Shown: positions 1 to 9,231 of the stretch, piece by piece
Layout of the letters: the number at the start of each line of letters is the position of its first letter
Position numbering within the stretch: position 1 is the first letter of the stretch
Assembly: GCA_013154305.1 (NCBI GenBank)
Contig: JAADCT010000001.1
Coordinates: 1-43,866 of the forward strand
DNA: 43,866 nt
Direction of reading: 5' to 3'
DNA from: Aquificota bacterium
GTDB taxonomy: Bacteria > Aquificota > Aquificia > Aquificales > QOAS01
The notes under the pieces: generated by a model
Databases searched by the model: none
The model's input: only the letters and a program-made list of their open reading frames with translations
Told to the model about the DNA's origin: nothing
Program-made: the position numbers and the translations under genes

Positions 1-2
1 TC

Positions 3-794
3 TTTGACGTGGTTCAGGAGGCCCTCTACACCCTCGAGGCCTTCGGTTTAATCACCACCGAGGAGCACAAGGGTAAGAAGGTCCACAAGCTGACCGAGCA
101 CGGTCAGCAGGTTCTCGACGACATGAAGCAAAGGGGCTTTCGCGAAATTACCTCGACGGCGGTCAAGGCCATCACCATCACCAACCGCGAAATTTCGGCG
201 CCCAACGTCGACTGGTACAACAAGGCGGTCGACGAAAAGCTCGTCGGTGCGGGTGAACCCACCGTCTCCGGAAAGCTTTACGCCGACCTGGCCTACAACA
301 TCCGCCGTTTGCCCCACATTACGCGCTTTGAGCTCCAGGTTCTCCACCGCATTCCCGCCCGCGGCTTCTTCCTGAAGGACGTTTACGCCCAGTTTGACGA
401 AACTTGGAAAGAGGAGGTCACCTACGCCCTCAACAAGCTCGAGGCCCGCGGTTACCTCAACATCCTGCAAAACGAGGCGGTGGTTCTGACCGAGGTCGGT
501 CAGCTTATTAAGGAGGCCCTGGCGGGCGTTCCCGAGGGGGTTGCCCAGCCGCTGACGCCCATCGCGGTCCGCATCCTCGACGCGCTGCGCAAGGTCGGAA
601 ACCTCTACGTTAAGGAAGAGCGCGTCAGGATTTTGCCCAAAAACATCGAGGAGGCCCTCAGGCTAACCGGCCTCGACAAGGAAACCTTCGAAAAGGAATT
701 GGTCGTTCTCAGGGTGGCCGGCCTCATCGGCCGAACTTCCATAAACAAGGCGGGCCTGCAGGTCCTGAAGGCCCTCGAATTGCTGAACGCCTAA
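3..794 (+). CDS. C-terminal part of a winged-helix-repeat protein (possibly DUF505 family), 5' truncated by window edge
   Basis: The frame is open from base 3 to the TAA at 792-794. The listed GTG at 9 is only the first possible start codon in the window, so the true start is almost certainly upstream. The visible ~263 residues contain several similar segments of helix-rich sequence ending in 'ALNKLEARGYL', 'LVVLRVAGLIG' and 'ALYTLEAFGLI', each followed by a short beta-like stretch. That is the look of repeated winged-helix units. I recall uncharacterised proteins of this type (DUF505) from thermophilic bacteria and archaea, but the assignment is from memory and tentative. No membrane segment or catalytic motif is visible. 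DNA or RNA binding is an inference from the wHTH look. It converges on the GT39 gene with 26 bp between the stops. Confidence 0.6.
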   Translation, partial: FDVVQEALYTLEAFGLITTEEHKGKKVHKLTEHGQQVLDDMKQRGFREITSTAVKAITITNREISAPNVDWYNKAVDEKLVGAGEPTVSGKLYADLAYNIRRLPHITRFELQVLHRIPARGFFLKDVYAQFDETWKEEVTYALNKLEARGYLNILQNEAVVLTEVGQLIKEALAGVPEGVAQPLTPIAVRILDALRKVGNLYVKEERVRILPKNIEEALRLTGLDKETFEKELVVLRVAGLIGRTSINKAGLQVLKALELLNA

Positions 795-797
795 TCC

Positions 798-812
798 TTT
801 CCTTTTTTTTCT
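798..812. terminator. U-rich tract between convergent genes
   Basis: The 26-bp gap between the first gene and the GT39 gene contains a run of eight T on the plus strand, with no GC-rich stem before it. It may help release plus-strand transcripts, but it is not a classical hairpin terminator. Confidence 0.25.
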
Positions 813-820
813 TCCGTTTC

Positions 821-2350
821 TCAGAAACCCGTTATTTTCGGCTCGTAGTTTCCTTTAAAGTTTTCCAAATAAAAGATGTAGAGGGTTCGGACGGGATAGC
901 CCCTCCAGCGGACGACGAACTTCCTTTTGAAGACCACCCTTTCGAAGGAATCGGCTATCGGTTTGGGAACCGAGGGAAGGGGCGTTACGAATACGCCGTT
1001 TTTTCCCTTAAGGGGTTCCCAGTTGAAGACCTCCTCGGGGGGGACCTCCTCGCCGGCGAGCCACCTCTCAAAGAGGTCGAAGTCCTTGACCTGCCAAAGG
1101 GTGTACTGGTTCATCCTCTGGTAGTGGTTGAAGACGAAGGTTCGCGGATTCCCTTCGGTGTAAAAGGCCAGTTCGGCGGCTATCTGGTAGAGGTTCGAAA
1201 ACACGAAGTCCCTACGGGGGTCGTAGATTTCGGAAACCTCGCGGCCGAGGTCGCTCCAGCCCACCAGGAACTTGGTCGGGTCGTTTTTGGGCGGGAGTAA
1301 CCCCCCCAGCCCGAGGCGGTCCAAAAGGGGCGGATAGAGACTTACGGCCACCAAAAAGAGGGCCGCGGCCGCCAAAATCCCCGAAAGGGCCTTTCTCCTT
1401 TCGGAAAAGTCGAGAAACTCCTTGAGGGCCAAGATACCGCCGGTAAAGTAGGCAAAAGCGGCCCAATTGCCGTAGACGAACTTTTTGAGGGCCAAAAGCT
1501 GAAAGACGGCATAACCGGGCAGGGAAAAGAGGGTCAGGGAAAAGCCCTCCTTTTTCGGAAGGAGGTTTTTGAGCCAGCCCTTCAGGAGGAAGGGGAAGAA
1601 GACGACCGATAGGAGGAAAACCTGCGCCAAGAGGAAGTTGAAGAAGGAAGCCCAGTCGGGGAAGTTCGTCTCCCTTTGAACCCCCGAGAGGTTCAAAACG
1701 TGTTTAAACGAGACCCAACCGTGTTCGTAGTTCCAGTAGAGAACGGGCAGGGTGAAAAGGAAGGCCACCGCCGCCGCCAGATAGGGTCCTTTGGTCAAAA
1801 GGAGCCGCGGTTTGGTCAGGAGAAGGTAAAGGACCCCGAGGGGGAAAAAGAGGACCATCGAATACTTGGAGAGAAAGCCGAGCCCTCCCGAAAGCCCGAG
1901 GGCCAACCACAGGCGGGTGTCGTTTTTTTCGACCGCCTTCAGGAGCAGGTAAAAAGAAAGACCCCAAAAGAAGAAGAGGGGAACGTCGGTCGTAAAGAGG
2001 AAGGCCAGGGCATCGTAGCCCACAAAGAGGTTTGGCAAAACCGCTATCCAAAAGGCGGTCCTTTCGCTTTTAAAGACCTCCTTGGCGGCGAAGTAGGCCA
2101 GGACCGAGGAGAGGAAGGCAAAGGTTGCGGGCCAAATGCGGACGGCCAGCTCGGTATTTCCCAAAAGGTGGGTCGATAGCCAGTTCAGGTAGGCCACCAG
2201 GGGCGGTTTGGAGTAGTAGGAGAGGTCCAGGTGGCGCGACCAGTCCCAATATTGGGCCTCCTCGGGCGAGAGGTCAAAGGGCGAAACTACGACGTAAACC
2301 AACCGGAGGATAAAGAGAAGGGAGTTGACCGCCAAAAGGGGAAGGAGCAT
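821..2350 (-). CDS. GT39-family (ArnT/PMT-like) membrane glycosyltransferase
   Basis: The 509-aa polytopic membrane protein has about ten hydrophobic segments. Residues 26-31 (DLSPEE) in the first loop, followed by 'YYSKPPLVAYL', match the acidic catalytic loop and aromatic motif of the GT-C fold family 39 (PMT_2). A second conserved-looking 'TTDVPL' lies near residue 120. Family members move a sugar from a polyprenyl-phosphate donor onto lipid A, protein or glycan on the outer face of the inner membrane; the acceptor here is unknown. It starts 12 nt after the secY stop without a Shine-Dalgarno sequence. A -10-like TAGCAT at 2360-2365 overlaps the secY stop, so it may have its own promoter. 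Its position beside galE and a sulfotransferase suggests a role in surface glycan assembly (inference). Confidence 0.82.
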   Translation of the reverse strand: MLLPLLAVNSLLFILRLVYVVVSPFDLSPEEAQYWDWSRHLDLSYYSKPPLVAYLNWLSTHLLGNTELAVRIWPATFAFLSSVLAYFAAKEVFKSERTAFWIAVLPNLFVGYDALAFLFTTDVPLFFFWGLSFYLLLKAVEKNDTRLWLALGLSGGLGFLSKYSMVLFFPLGVLYLLLTKPRLLLTKGPYLAAAVAFLFTLPVLYWNYEHGWVSFKHVLNLSGVQRETNFPDWASFFNFLLAQVFLLSVVFFPFLLKGWLKNLLPKKEGFSLTLFSLPGYAVFQLLALKKFVYGNWAAFAYFTGGILALKEFLDFSERRKALSGILAAAALFLVAVSLYPPLLDRLGLGGLLPPKNDPTKFLVGWSDLGREVSEIYDPRRDFVFSNLYQIAAELAFYTEGNPRTFVFNHYQRMNQYTLWQVKDFDLFERWLAGEEVPPEEVFNWEPLKGKNGVFVTPLPSVPKPIADSFERVVFKRKFVVRWRGYPVRTLYIFYLENFKGNYEPKITGF

Positions 2351-2359
2351 AAAACGGTA

Positions 2360-2365
2360 ATGCTA
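2360..2365 (-). promoter_or_regulatory. -10-like box of GT39 gene overlapping secY stop
   Basis: TAGCAT lies 9 nt before the ATG, and its TAG is the secY stop codon. No Shine-Dalgarno sequence is present. It matches four of six consensus positions, so its value lies in the repeated pattern across the window. Confidence 0.35.
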
Positions 2366-3649
2366 CGCGCGGGAGAGAAAGCGGTGGTACTTGCGCATGG
2401 TGACGTGGCCCTCTATGCGGTGGAGGGTGTCGAGGGCAACGCCGACGGTAATGAGGGCGGTCGTTCCGCCGAAGTAAAAGGGTATGTGGGTCTTCAGCGA
2501 AATTAGGACCGGTATTACGGCTATAACGGCCAAGAAGATGGCGCCCACAAAAAGCAGTCGGTTTATAACGCGGGCCAAATACTCCTCCGTTTCCTTACCG
2601 GGGCGGATGCCGGGGATAAAGGCGCCCGCCTTTCGGAGGTTTTCGGCTATGTCGTGGGGATTGACCACCACCGAGGCGTAAATGTAGGTAAAGGCTATTA
2701 TCAGCAGAACGTAAAGAACGTTGTAAAAGAGAGAGTCGTAGCGAAACCAGTCCTGGAGGAAGGCCAGACTTTCGAGGTTGAGCATTTGAACGACGGTCGC
2801 GGGCATTACCAATATCGCCTGGGCGAAGATTATGGGCATTACGCTGACGGGGTTAAGCTTTATGGGCAGGTAGGAAGCGGTGGGGGCACCGAAACCGAGG
2901 TTCCTCTGGGGGTATTGAACGGGTATTCTCCTCTCTGCCTCCTGGATGATTACTATGCCCACCACTATTGCGGCGACGGCCAGAAGGACCAAAAGGAGGT
3001 CCAAAACGGAAAGTTCCCCCGTTTTGAAGGTTTCCCAAATTTGGGCCACCATTGCGGGAAAACCGACGACGATACCGGCGAAGATGATAATGGATGCACC
3101 GTTTCCTATACCGTGTTTGGAAATTCTTTCACCCAACCAGGTTACGAACATCGCACCGGCGACCAAGATAACGACCGCCGTTACGGTAAACCCGACGCCG
3201 GCGTCGTAAACCAGGGGCGTTCCCGTTTCGGTGGTTTGATTTTGGAGCCAAACGGTTAAAAAGAGGGCCTGGACGGTGGCTATCAGCAGCGTCAGGTACT
3301 TGGTGTATTCCTGAATTTTGTACCTACCGTAGTCGCCCTCTTCGGTTTGAAGCTGTTTGAGGTAAGGAACGGAGGCCACCAGCAGCTGCATGAGAATGGA
3401 GGCGGTTATGTAAGGCAATATGCCCAAGGCGAATACGGTCATTTTGGTCAGCGCACCGCCGGAAAAGATGTTGTAAAGCATGAAAATGCTCTGATTAAAT
3501 TGGCGGAAGAACTCCTCCAGGGCGGCGGTGTTTATGCCCGGTATGGGAATGTGCGTACCTATCAGGTAAACGACCAAAACGCCGAGGGTGTAGAGAAAGC
3601 GGCGGCGGAGTTCCTCCACCTCCCAAACGTCCAAAAACCAGCGAAACAT
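2363..3649 (-). CDS. secY: Preprotein translocase channel subunit SecY
   Basis: SecY forms the protein-conducting pore of the SecYEG complex in the inner membrane. The 428 residues match the usual bacterial length and show ten hydrophobic segments. Typical motifs include the N-terminal 'RRRFLYTLG', 'IPIPGIN', the plug-region 'FALGILPYITASI', the large cytoplasmic loop with 'RRIPVQYPQR', and the C-terminal 'PGIRPGKETEEYL'. In most bacteria secY lies in the spc ribosomal-protein operon between rplO and adk. Here it sits between galE and a glycosyltransferase, with no ribosomal gene beside it. The protein looks like a normal housekeeping SecY, not an accessory SecY2. There is no Shine-Dalgarno sequence. 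An in-frame TAA two codons upstream fixes this ATG as the first possible start, and TATCAT lies 10 nt before it. Confidence 0.95.
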   Translation of the reverse strand: MFRWFLDVWEVEELRRRFLYTLGVLVVYLIGTHIPIPGINTAALEEFFRQFNQSIFMLYNIFSGGALTKMTVFALGILPYITASILMQLLVASVPYLKQLQTEEGDYGRYKIQEYTKYLTLLIATVQALFLTVWLQNQTTETGTPLVYDAGVGFTVTAVVILVAGAMFVTWLGERISKHGIGNGASIIIFAGIVVGFPAMVAQIWETFKTGELSVLDLLLVLLAVAAIVVGIVIIQEAERRIPVQYPQRNLGFGAPTASYLPIKLNPVSVMPIIFAQAILVMPATVVQMLNLESLAFLQDWFRYDSLFYNVLYVLLIIAFTYIYASVVVNPHDIAENLRKAGAFIPGIRPGKETEEYLARVINRLLFVGAIFLAVIAVIPVLISLKTHIPFYFGGTTALITVGVALDTLHRIEGHVTMRKYHRFLSRA

Positions 3650-3659
3650 AAGTTAAAAG

Positions 3660-3665
3660 ATGATA
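3660..3665 (-). promoter_or_regulatory. -10-like box for secY
   Basis: TATCAT (five of six consensus positions) lies 10 nt before the secY ATG, inside the 26-nt galE-secY gap. No Shine-Dalgarno sequence is present, which suggests that secY can be transcribed separately with a very short leader. Confidence 0.4.
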
Positions 3666-3675
3666 AGCGGGAAGG

Positions 3676-4668
<993 letters not shown>

Positions 4669-4677
4669 CTATTTGAT

Positions 4678-5544
4678 TTATCGCTTTTTTAACCACCCCG
4701 ACAGGTCTCTCCCTATCAATTCCGATAACTTTTCGATGTCGGATTTGAATACTTCTAAAAGACGGTTGTAAGTTTCGGCATCTATTTCGTACTCGTAAGT
4801 CCCACCGTAGTACAGTTTTTTAAAGTAATCCTTTACCGGTTTAGGGGTATACTTGGAAATCAGCCGTTTAATTCCGGTTTTGTATAAAACGTAATTTAAG
4901 ACCGGAAAGCGAGGTTTTAAACTCTCGTTTTTCCTCTCAAAATCGGAATATTTAATAGGTTGTACTTCAAGAAAATCAAAAATTTTCTCAAAAAATTTTT
5001 GAGGGTCCGATTTAAGGTCGTCAAATAGCAAAATTAAAACGTTTTCCCTCGGAAAGGTGTCCAGATATCTTTTAACCTGTTCGTAGTAAAGGCTCCTTTC
5101 TACGTAGCGGGGAATTTCCCTAATTGCCTCCTCAAAGGGTTTGTTTACCCTTCCTATGGTTACGTCCATTTTGTAAGCGGAGAGGGCTCTGTCAACGGGA
5201 TTTCTCAAAATAATCAAAATTTTTGCCTCCGGATTGAAGTTGTAAATCTCCCGGGCGGCCACTTTTGAAAAAAGATACGACACGCTGGCGTCGCCGCGGT
5301 ATTTGTACCTTTCTGCATCGCGGTAAAGTTCCGCGTAAAGGTCGGGGTCACGGATGTAGGCTATGTGGACGTTTTCGTTCCACTTTTCCTTGGGCAGGTT
5401 CCACAGTTCCTTTTCGTCGGCACTTTCGGGCATTACATCTTTGGCAAAAAATTGGGGTTCCTTTATGACCGGAAAAAAAATGTCGGGATGTTGTTTTAGA
5501 TAGTGGACGGCAAAGGTTGTTCCGGCCTTTTCGGCACCCACCAA
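4678..5544 (-). CDS. PAPS-dependent sulfotransferase (carbohydrate-type), start uncertain
   Basis: The 288-aa protein opens with VGAEKAGTT, the 5'-phosphosulfate-binding loop of Sulfotransfer_1 enzymes. 'ILRNPVDRALSAY' further on is the 3'-phosphate-binding motif. These cytoplasmic or membrane-associated enzymes move sulfate from PAPS onto sugar hydroxyls or amines, leaving PAP. The only usual start codons (TTG 5544, GTG 5541) fall directly at the loop. Yet the upstream in-frame codons read KPNLFLVG, which looks like the conserved first beta-strand, before an in-frame TAA at 5575-5577. The true N-terminus may therefore be longer, use an unusual start, or be slightly degenerate. The flanking sat, cysC, cysQ and permease genes can make PAPS and clear PAP. 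The gene is AT-rich, suggesting transfer. The acceptor is not indicated. Confidence 0.85.
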   Translation of the reverse strand: MVGAEKAGTTFAVHYLKQHPDIFFPVIKEPQFFAKDVMPESADEKELWNLPKEKWNENVHIAYIRDPDLYAELYRDAERYKYRGDASVSYLFSKVAAREIYNFNPEAKILIILRNPVDRALSAYKMDVTIGRVNKPFEEAIREIPRYVERSLYYEQVKRYLDTFPRENVLILLFDDLKSDPQKFFEKIFDFLEVQPIKYSDFERKNESLKPRFPVLNYVLYKTGIKRLISKYTPKPVKDYFKKLYYGGTYEYEIDAETYNRLLEVFKSDIEKLSELIGRDLSGWLKKR

Positions 5545-5601
5545 AAATAGGTTCGGTTTAACCGCGGATATGCTTTATAACACTTTCTATGGTATAGGTC
5601 G

Positions 5602-5637
5602 AAAAATCGGACGGAGGTTTAAGGCACCCCCGTCCGA
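5602..5637 (-). terminator. Intrinsic terminator after sat
   Basis: On the minus strand, TCGGACGGGGG and CCTCCGTCCGA form a stem around a 9-nt loop, followed by TTTTT. It lies just beyond the sat stop and separates the permease-cysC-sat run from the sulfotransferase, which must then have its own promoter. Confidence 0.75.
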
Positions 5638-5660
5638 AAAAAATTTGGACGAAGAATTTA

Positions 5661-6824
5661 TTACTTTTGCGAGGTGGCCCAGCGTATAAGAATTTCGGCT
5701 ACTTCGGGTCGGGAAAATTCTTTTGGGGGTTTCCTACCCTCCCTGAGCATTTGCCGAACCTTAGTTCCGCTAAGGTGGATGTGGTATTCCTTGGGGTGGG
5801 GGCAGGTTTTGGTGGTAGCCATTCCTTCGCACTTTGTACAGTAAAAGGCGTGTTCAAACTTCAAGGGTTGTATCTCGAGCTCGTCGACGAACTGCTCAAC
5901 AAACTCCTGGGCTTCGTAAGTTCCGTAGTAATCGCCGACGCCGGCGTGGTCCCGTCCTATAATCATGTGGGTGGCGCCGTAATTTTTACGCATAAGCATG
6001 TGATGTACCGCCTCCCGCGGGCCGGCGTAGTGCATGGGTGCCGGTAAAACGCTCAAGTGAACCCTGTCCTTGTTAAAGTAGTTGTCAATAAGAACTTCGT
6101 AGCACTTCATTCGAACGTCGGCCGGAATGTCGTCGGCTTTCGTTTCACCGACCAAAGGATGGATGAAAGCACCGTCCATCGTCTCCAACGCGCACTTAAT
6201 GATGTATTCGTGGGCCCTGTGAATGGGATTCCTCGTTTGGAAGGCGACGATTCGCTTCCAACCTTTTTTTTCAAAAATTTCTCTCGTTTGGGCGGGGTCC
6301 AAATAGTACTTTTCGTCGATGTTTTCCCTTACCGGCCGATTCAGCAATCTTACAATTTCGCCGCCGACGAACTTGTTTCCGTCCCTCTTTACGAAGGCCA
6401 CCCCGGGATGCTTTTCGTCGGTAGTTTTAAAAACGTTTTTACACAAAAAGTCCAGGTCGAGTTCGAACTTGTCCTCCACGACCATTATGGCTATCGGACG
6501 GTCGTACTTATCGTAAAGGGTAATCTCGTCGCCAACTTTAACCTCGTTCCAAATGTCCTCTTTCAGAGGAAGAAGGATGGGAATGGACCACAGCAAGCCG
6601 TTGGTAAGGTGAAGGTTCTTAATAACGCTTTCGGCTTCCTCTTTGGTTAAAAAGCCGTTCAAAGGTGAATAACCGCCCACGGCTATCATTTCACAATGGC
6701 TTACGTAGCGGTCACTTACCGGAATTTTCTTCAAAGTTTCGGCCTTTTTTAACAATTCTTGTCTTTCTTCCTCACTTTTCGGTAACTTGTTTATTAACTT
6801 CCCACCGTGGGGTCTTATCATCAC
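5661..6824 (-). CDS. sat: ATP sulfurylase (sulfate adenylyltransferase)
   Basis: The enzyme makes APS and pyrophosphate from ATP and sulfate. The 387-aa protein has the nucleotide-binding 'TRNPIHRAHEY' (the QxRN and HxxH region), 'GRDHAGVGDYYG', and a C-terminal cysteine/histidine set (CTKC...CPH) typical of zinc-containing prokaryotic and thermophilic enzymes. In other lineages this type also serves dissimilatory sulfur metabolism, but an adjacent APS kinase and sulfotransferase favour PAPS supply here. AGGAGG lies inside the end of cysC. It is 7 nt before GTG at 6824 and 10 nt before ATG at 6821, so either may be used. The start is 2 nt after the cysC stop, indicating translational coupling. 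The gene is AT-rich relative to the rest of the window. Confidence 0.95.
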   Translation of the reverse strand: MMIRPHGGKLINKLPKSEEERQELLKKAETLKKIPVSDRYVSHCEMIAVGGYSPLNGFLTKEEAESVIKNLHLTNGLLWSIPILLPLKEDIWNEVKVGDEITLYDKYDRPIAIMVVEDKFELDLDFLCKNVFKTTDEKHPGVAFVKRDGNKFVGGEIVRLLNRPVRENIDEKYYLDPAQTREIFEKKGWKRIVAFQTRNPIHRAHEYIIKCALETMDGAFIHPLVGETKADDIPADVRMKCYEVLIDNYFNKDRVHLSVLPAPMHYAGPREAVHHMLMRKNYGATHMIIGRDHAGVGDYYGTYEAQEFVEQFVDELEIQPLKFEHAFYCTKCEGMATTKTCPHPKEYHIHLSGTKVRQMLREGRKPPKEFSRPEVAEILIRWATSQK

Positions 6825-6826
6825 TG

Positions 6827-7450
6827 TTATTCCTCCTTTTTTGGAATTATTCCTTTTTCCTCTAAGAACTTAATTATTTTAAGAACCGCATTTTGAACAC
6901 TTTCTTTGTCACTTTCTATCAAAATTTCCGGATTTTCCGGTTCTTCATAAGGTGCGTCTATACCGGTAAAGTTTTTAATGATGCCCTGTCGGGCCTTTTT
7001 GTAAAGCCCTTTCGGGTCGCGGGTTTCGCAAACTTCCACGGGACACCTTACGTAAACCTCAACGAATTCGCCCGGTTCCACCAGATTTCTTACGAATTCC
7101 CGGTCCCTTTTGTAGGGAGAAATGGCCGCCACCAGCGTTATTATGCCGGCGTCCACGAATAGCTTTGCAACCTCTCCGAGGCGGCGAATGTTTTCCCTAC
7201 GGTCCTCTTCCGAAAAACCCAAGTCCTTGTTGAGACCGGTTCTAACGTTGTCTCCGTCTAAAACGTAGGTGTGAACGCCCCTTTTGTAAAGCTCCTCCTC
7301 CAGGGCGTGGGCTATGGTGGACTTTCCGCTTCCCGAAAGACCCGTAAACCAAACTATGCAGGATTTGTGACCCTTTAACCTTTGGCGGTCCGCTTTTGAA
7401 ATCCTACCTTTGTGGGGAATAACGAACTTTTTTTCACCTTTATCGGTCAT
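6827..7450 (-). CDS. cysC: Adenylylsulfate (APS) kinase
   Basis: CysC phosphorylates the 3'-hydroxyl of APS to give PAPS, the universal sulfate donor. The 207-aa protein has Walker [10 protein letters not shown] at residues 37-45, the APS-binding 'DGDNVR' at about 65-70, '[13 protein letters not shown]', and '[10 protein letters not shown]'. It stands alone, not fused to ATP sulfurylase. No PAPS reductase (cysH) is in the window, which favours sulfation over assimilation (inference limited to this window). It follows the permease by 18 nt. No Shine-Dalgarno sequence is seen; TAAAAT at 7465-7470 overlaps the permease stop 14 nt before the ATG. It is tightly coupled to sat downstream. Confidence 0.95.
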   Translation of the reverse strand: MTDKGEKKFVIPHKGRISKADRQRLKGHKSCIVWFTGLSGSGKSTIAHALEEELYKRGVHTYVLDGDNVRTGLNKDLGFSEEDRRENIRRLGEVAKLFVDAGIITLVAAISPYKRDREFVRNLVEPGEFVEVYVRCPVEVCETRDPKGLYKKARQGIIKNFTGIDAPYEEPENPEILIESDKESVQNAVLKIIKFLEEKGIIPKKEE

Positions 7451-7467
7451 GCCAGTTTCAACTTATT

Positions 7468-9231
7468 TTACGCGTAGAGTAGATATATACCCAGAACCGT
7501 CACCGTTCCGTAAATTAGACTAAGCGGCAAACCGACTTTAATAAAGTCCTGAAGTTTGTATCCGCCGAGCGAGTGGACTAAAAGGTTGGTTTGATAGCCG
7601 GTCGGTATTAAAAAGCTGGCGGAAGCCGCATAGGCCACCAGCAAAGTTAAACCTTTTAAACTGAAACCGGTAAGTTCGGACAGCTCAACCGCAACGGAAA
7701 AGGCTATTGCAACGGCCCCGATGTTCGTAATTATCTCGGTAAGTAGGGCCGTAAGGGCGTACAGACCCGCTAAAATTCCCAAAGGTCCGACGTCGGAAAG
7801 CGCTCCGAGGGCAAAGAGGGCCAGGTCCTCCGACAACCCGACCTTTACCACCGCCGTGCCGAGGGCCAACGAAAGGGCCGCCGTAAAAAGCAAGTTTAAG
7901 TCCAAACTCCTTCTCACCTCGTAGGGGGTGGTCAACCTGAAAATCAAAAAAAGTAAAACGACCAAAAGCATTGCGTTAAAGAGGTTCAAAAAGCCGGCGG
8001 CGGCCGCGGCCACCCCGCCGGCAAACGTTCCCAACGAAAGTAAGGCCTTGGAAAGGGGAAAGTTAAACCAATTTCCCACCTTGGAAATTAGGTAGAGGTC
8101 CTTGCTGTCGGCAACCTTCTTGTAAAAGTCCTTTCCCGTCAGTACCAACAGCAGGTCGCCGGGTTTCAGCACCTGCTCGCCTATTTTTCCCTTTATTTTC
8201 TCCCCTTGGCGGTGAATGCCTATTACCGCCGCGTCAAAACGACTGCGAAAGTTAACCTCCTTAATCGTTTTCCCTATAAGGTCCGAGCCGGGAGGTATTA
8301 AAACCTCAACTATGTCGGTTTGCTCCAAGGGAATTCGGCACGAGCGGGGTAGGGCCAAACCCTTAAAGTTGTTTATGAGGTCGAGGGCGGCCGCCGTATT
8401 TCCCGCGAAAACCAAAACGTCTCCCTTTCGTATGACCTCCTCGGGCGACACGGGCGCTATGGTTTTTCCCCTCCTGATAATTTCTACGAGGTAAAGACCC
8501 TTAAGGTTTCGGAGGTTGGCCTCGCGAACCGACTTGCCTATTATTTCAGAGCTAGGCAAAACGACGGTTTCTACCAGATACTCTTTGGTTTTCGTAAGAA
8601 GGCTTTGCAGCGGTTCGCTGCGGGAGGGTAAAAGTTTGGGCGCCACAAAGGTAAGGTAGAGGAGGCCCAAAGAGGCCGCCGCAAGCCCAACCGGCGTAAA
8701 GTCCAACAGGTGGAGGCTTTGTCCGGTTTGGGCCTCGTAGAGGCCCGCCGCTATCAAGTTGGTGGACGTTCCGATAAGGGTAACGGTGCCGCCGAGAATG
8801 GCGGCGTAGGATAGGGGTATTAAAACCTTCGAAAGGGGCACACCCTTCTTTTTGGTCCACGAATGGACGTAAGGAATAAGCGAGGCGACCACCGGAGTAT
8901 TGTTTAAAAAGGCCGACAAAACGGAGGTAAGAAGTAAAAGCCGGCTCAGAAAGCTTTTGTAGGACAAGTCGGGTTTCAAAACTTTGGACAGTAAGAGGTC
9001 TACCGCCTTGGTTTTGTGTAAAACGCCGGCAACGACGAGCAACAGTCCCAGGGTTGCAACCTGCGGGTTGGAAAAGCCGGAAAGGGCCTCCGGAGGGGTT
9101 AAAATTCCCGCCAGCGTCAGCAGGCTTACTCCCAGGGCGAAGGCGTAGGCGGTGGGATATCGGGAGGTCGATAGCAAAAACAGAACGAGAAGTAAAACCG
9201 AAACGACGATAAGCTTTTCGATGGCGGTCAT
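7468..9231 (-). CDS. SLC13/DASS-type anion permease with two RCK_C domains, probable sulfate transporter
   Basis: The 587-aa membrane protein has two blocks of transmembrane segments (about 1-200 and 395-587). They are separated by two cytoplasmic TrkA-C/RCK_C domains near residues 210-290 and 305-365, which share 'IIGKSVREAN' / 'LIGKTIKEVN' and 'KGDVLVFAG' / 'PGDLLLVLTG'. 'NNTPVVASLIPYV', 'GTSTNLIAAGL' and 'TNIGAVAIAFSVA' are typical of the divalent-anion symporter fold. Substrates in this family are sulfate, dicarboxylates or other anions. Sulfate is inferred from the adjoining cysC and sat. The RCK_C domains may sense a ligand and gate transport. The ATG overlaps the cysQ stop as ATGA, showing translational coupling. 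Confidence 0.88.
   Translation of the reverse strand: MTAIEKLIVVSVLLLVLFLLSTSRYPTAYAFALGVSLLTLAGILTPPEALSGFSNPQVATLGLLLVVAGVLHKTKAVDLLLSKVLKPDLSYKSFLSRLLLLTSVLSAFLNNTPVVASLIPYVHSWTKKKGVPLSKVLIPLSYAAILGGTVTLIGTSTNLIAAGLYEAQTGQSLHLLDFTPVGLAAASLGLLYLTFVAPKLLPSRSEPLQSLLTKTKEYLVETVVLPSSEIIGKSVREANLRNLKGLYLVEIIRRGKTIAPVSPEEVIRKGDVLVFAGNTAAALDLINNFKGLALPRSCRIPLEQTDIVEVLIPPGSDLIGKTIKEVNFRSRFDAAVIGIHRQGEKIKGKIGEQVLKPGDLLLVLTGKDFYKKVADSKDLYLISKVGNWFNFPLSKALLSLGTFAGGVAAAAAGFLNLFNAMLLVVLLFLIFRLTTPYEVRRSLDLNLLFTAALSLALGTAVVKVGLSEDLALFALGALSDVGPLGILAGLYALTALLTEIITNIGAVAIAFSVAVELSELTGFSLKGLTLLVAYAASASFLIPTGYQTNLLVHSLGGYKLQDFIKVGLPLSLIYGTVTVLGIYLLYA

Noticed and set aside
8331-8344. GAATTCGGCACGAG, identical to a common cDNA cloning adaptor
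   Set aside because: It is in frame inside the permease (SCRIPLEQ) with sensible protein on both sides, so chance is more likely than a chimeric join.
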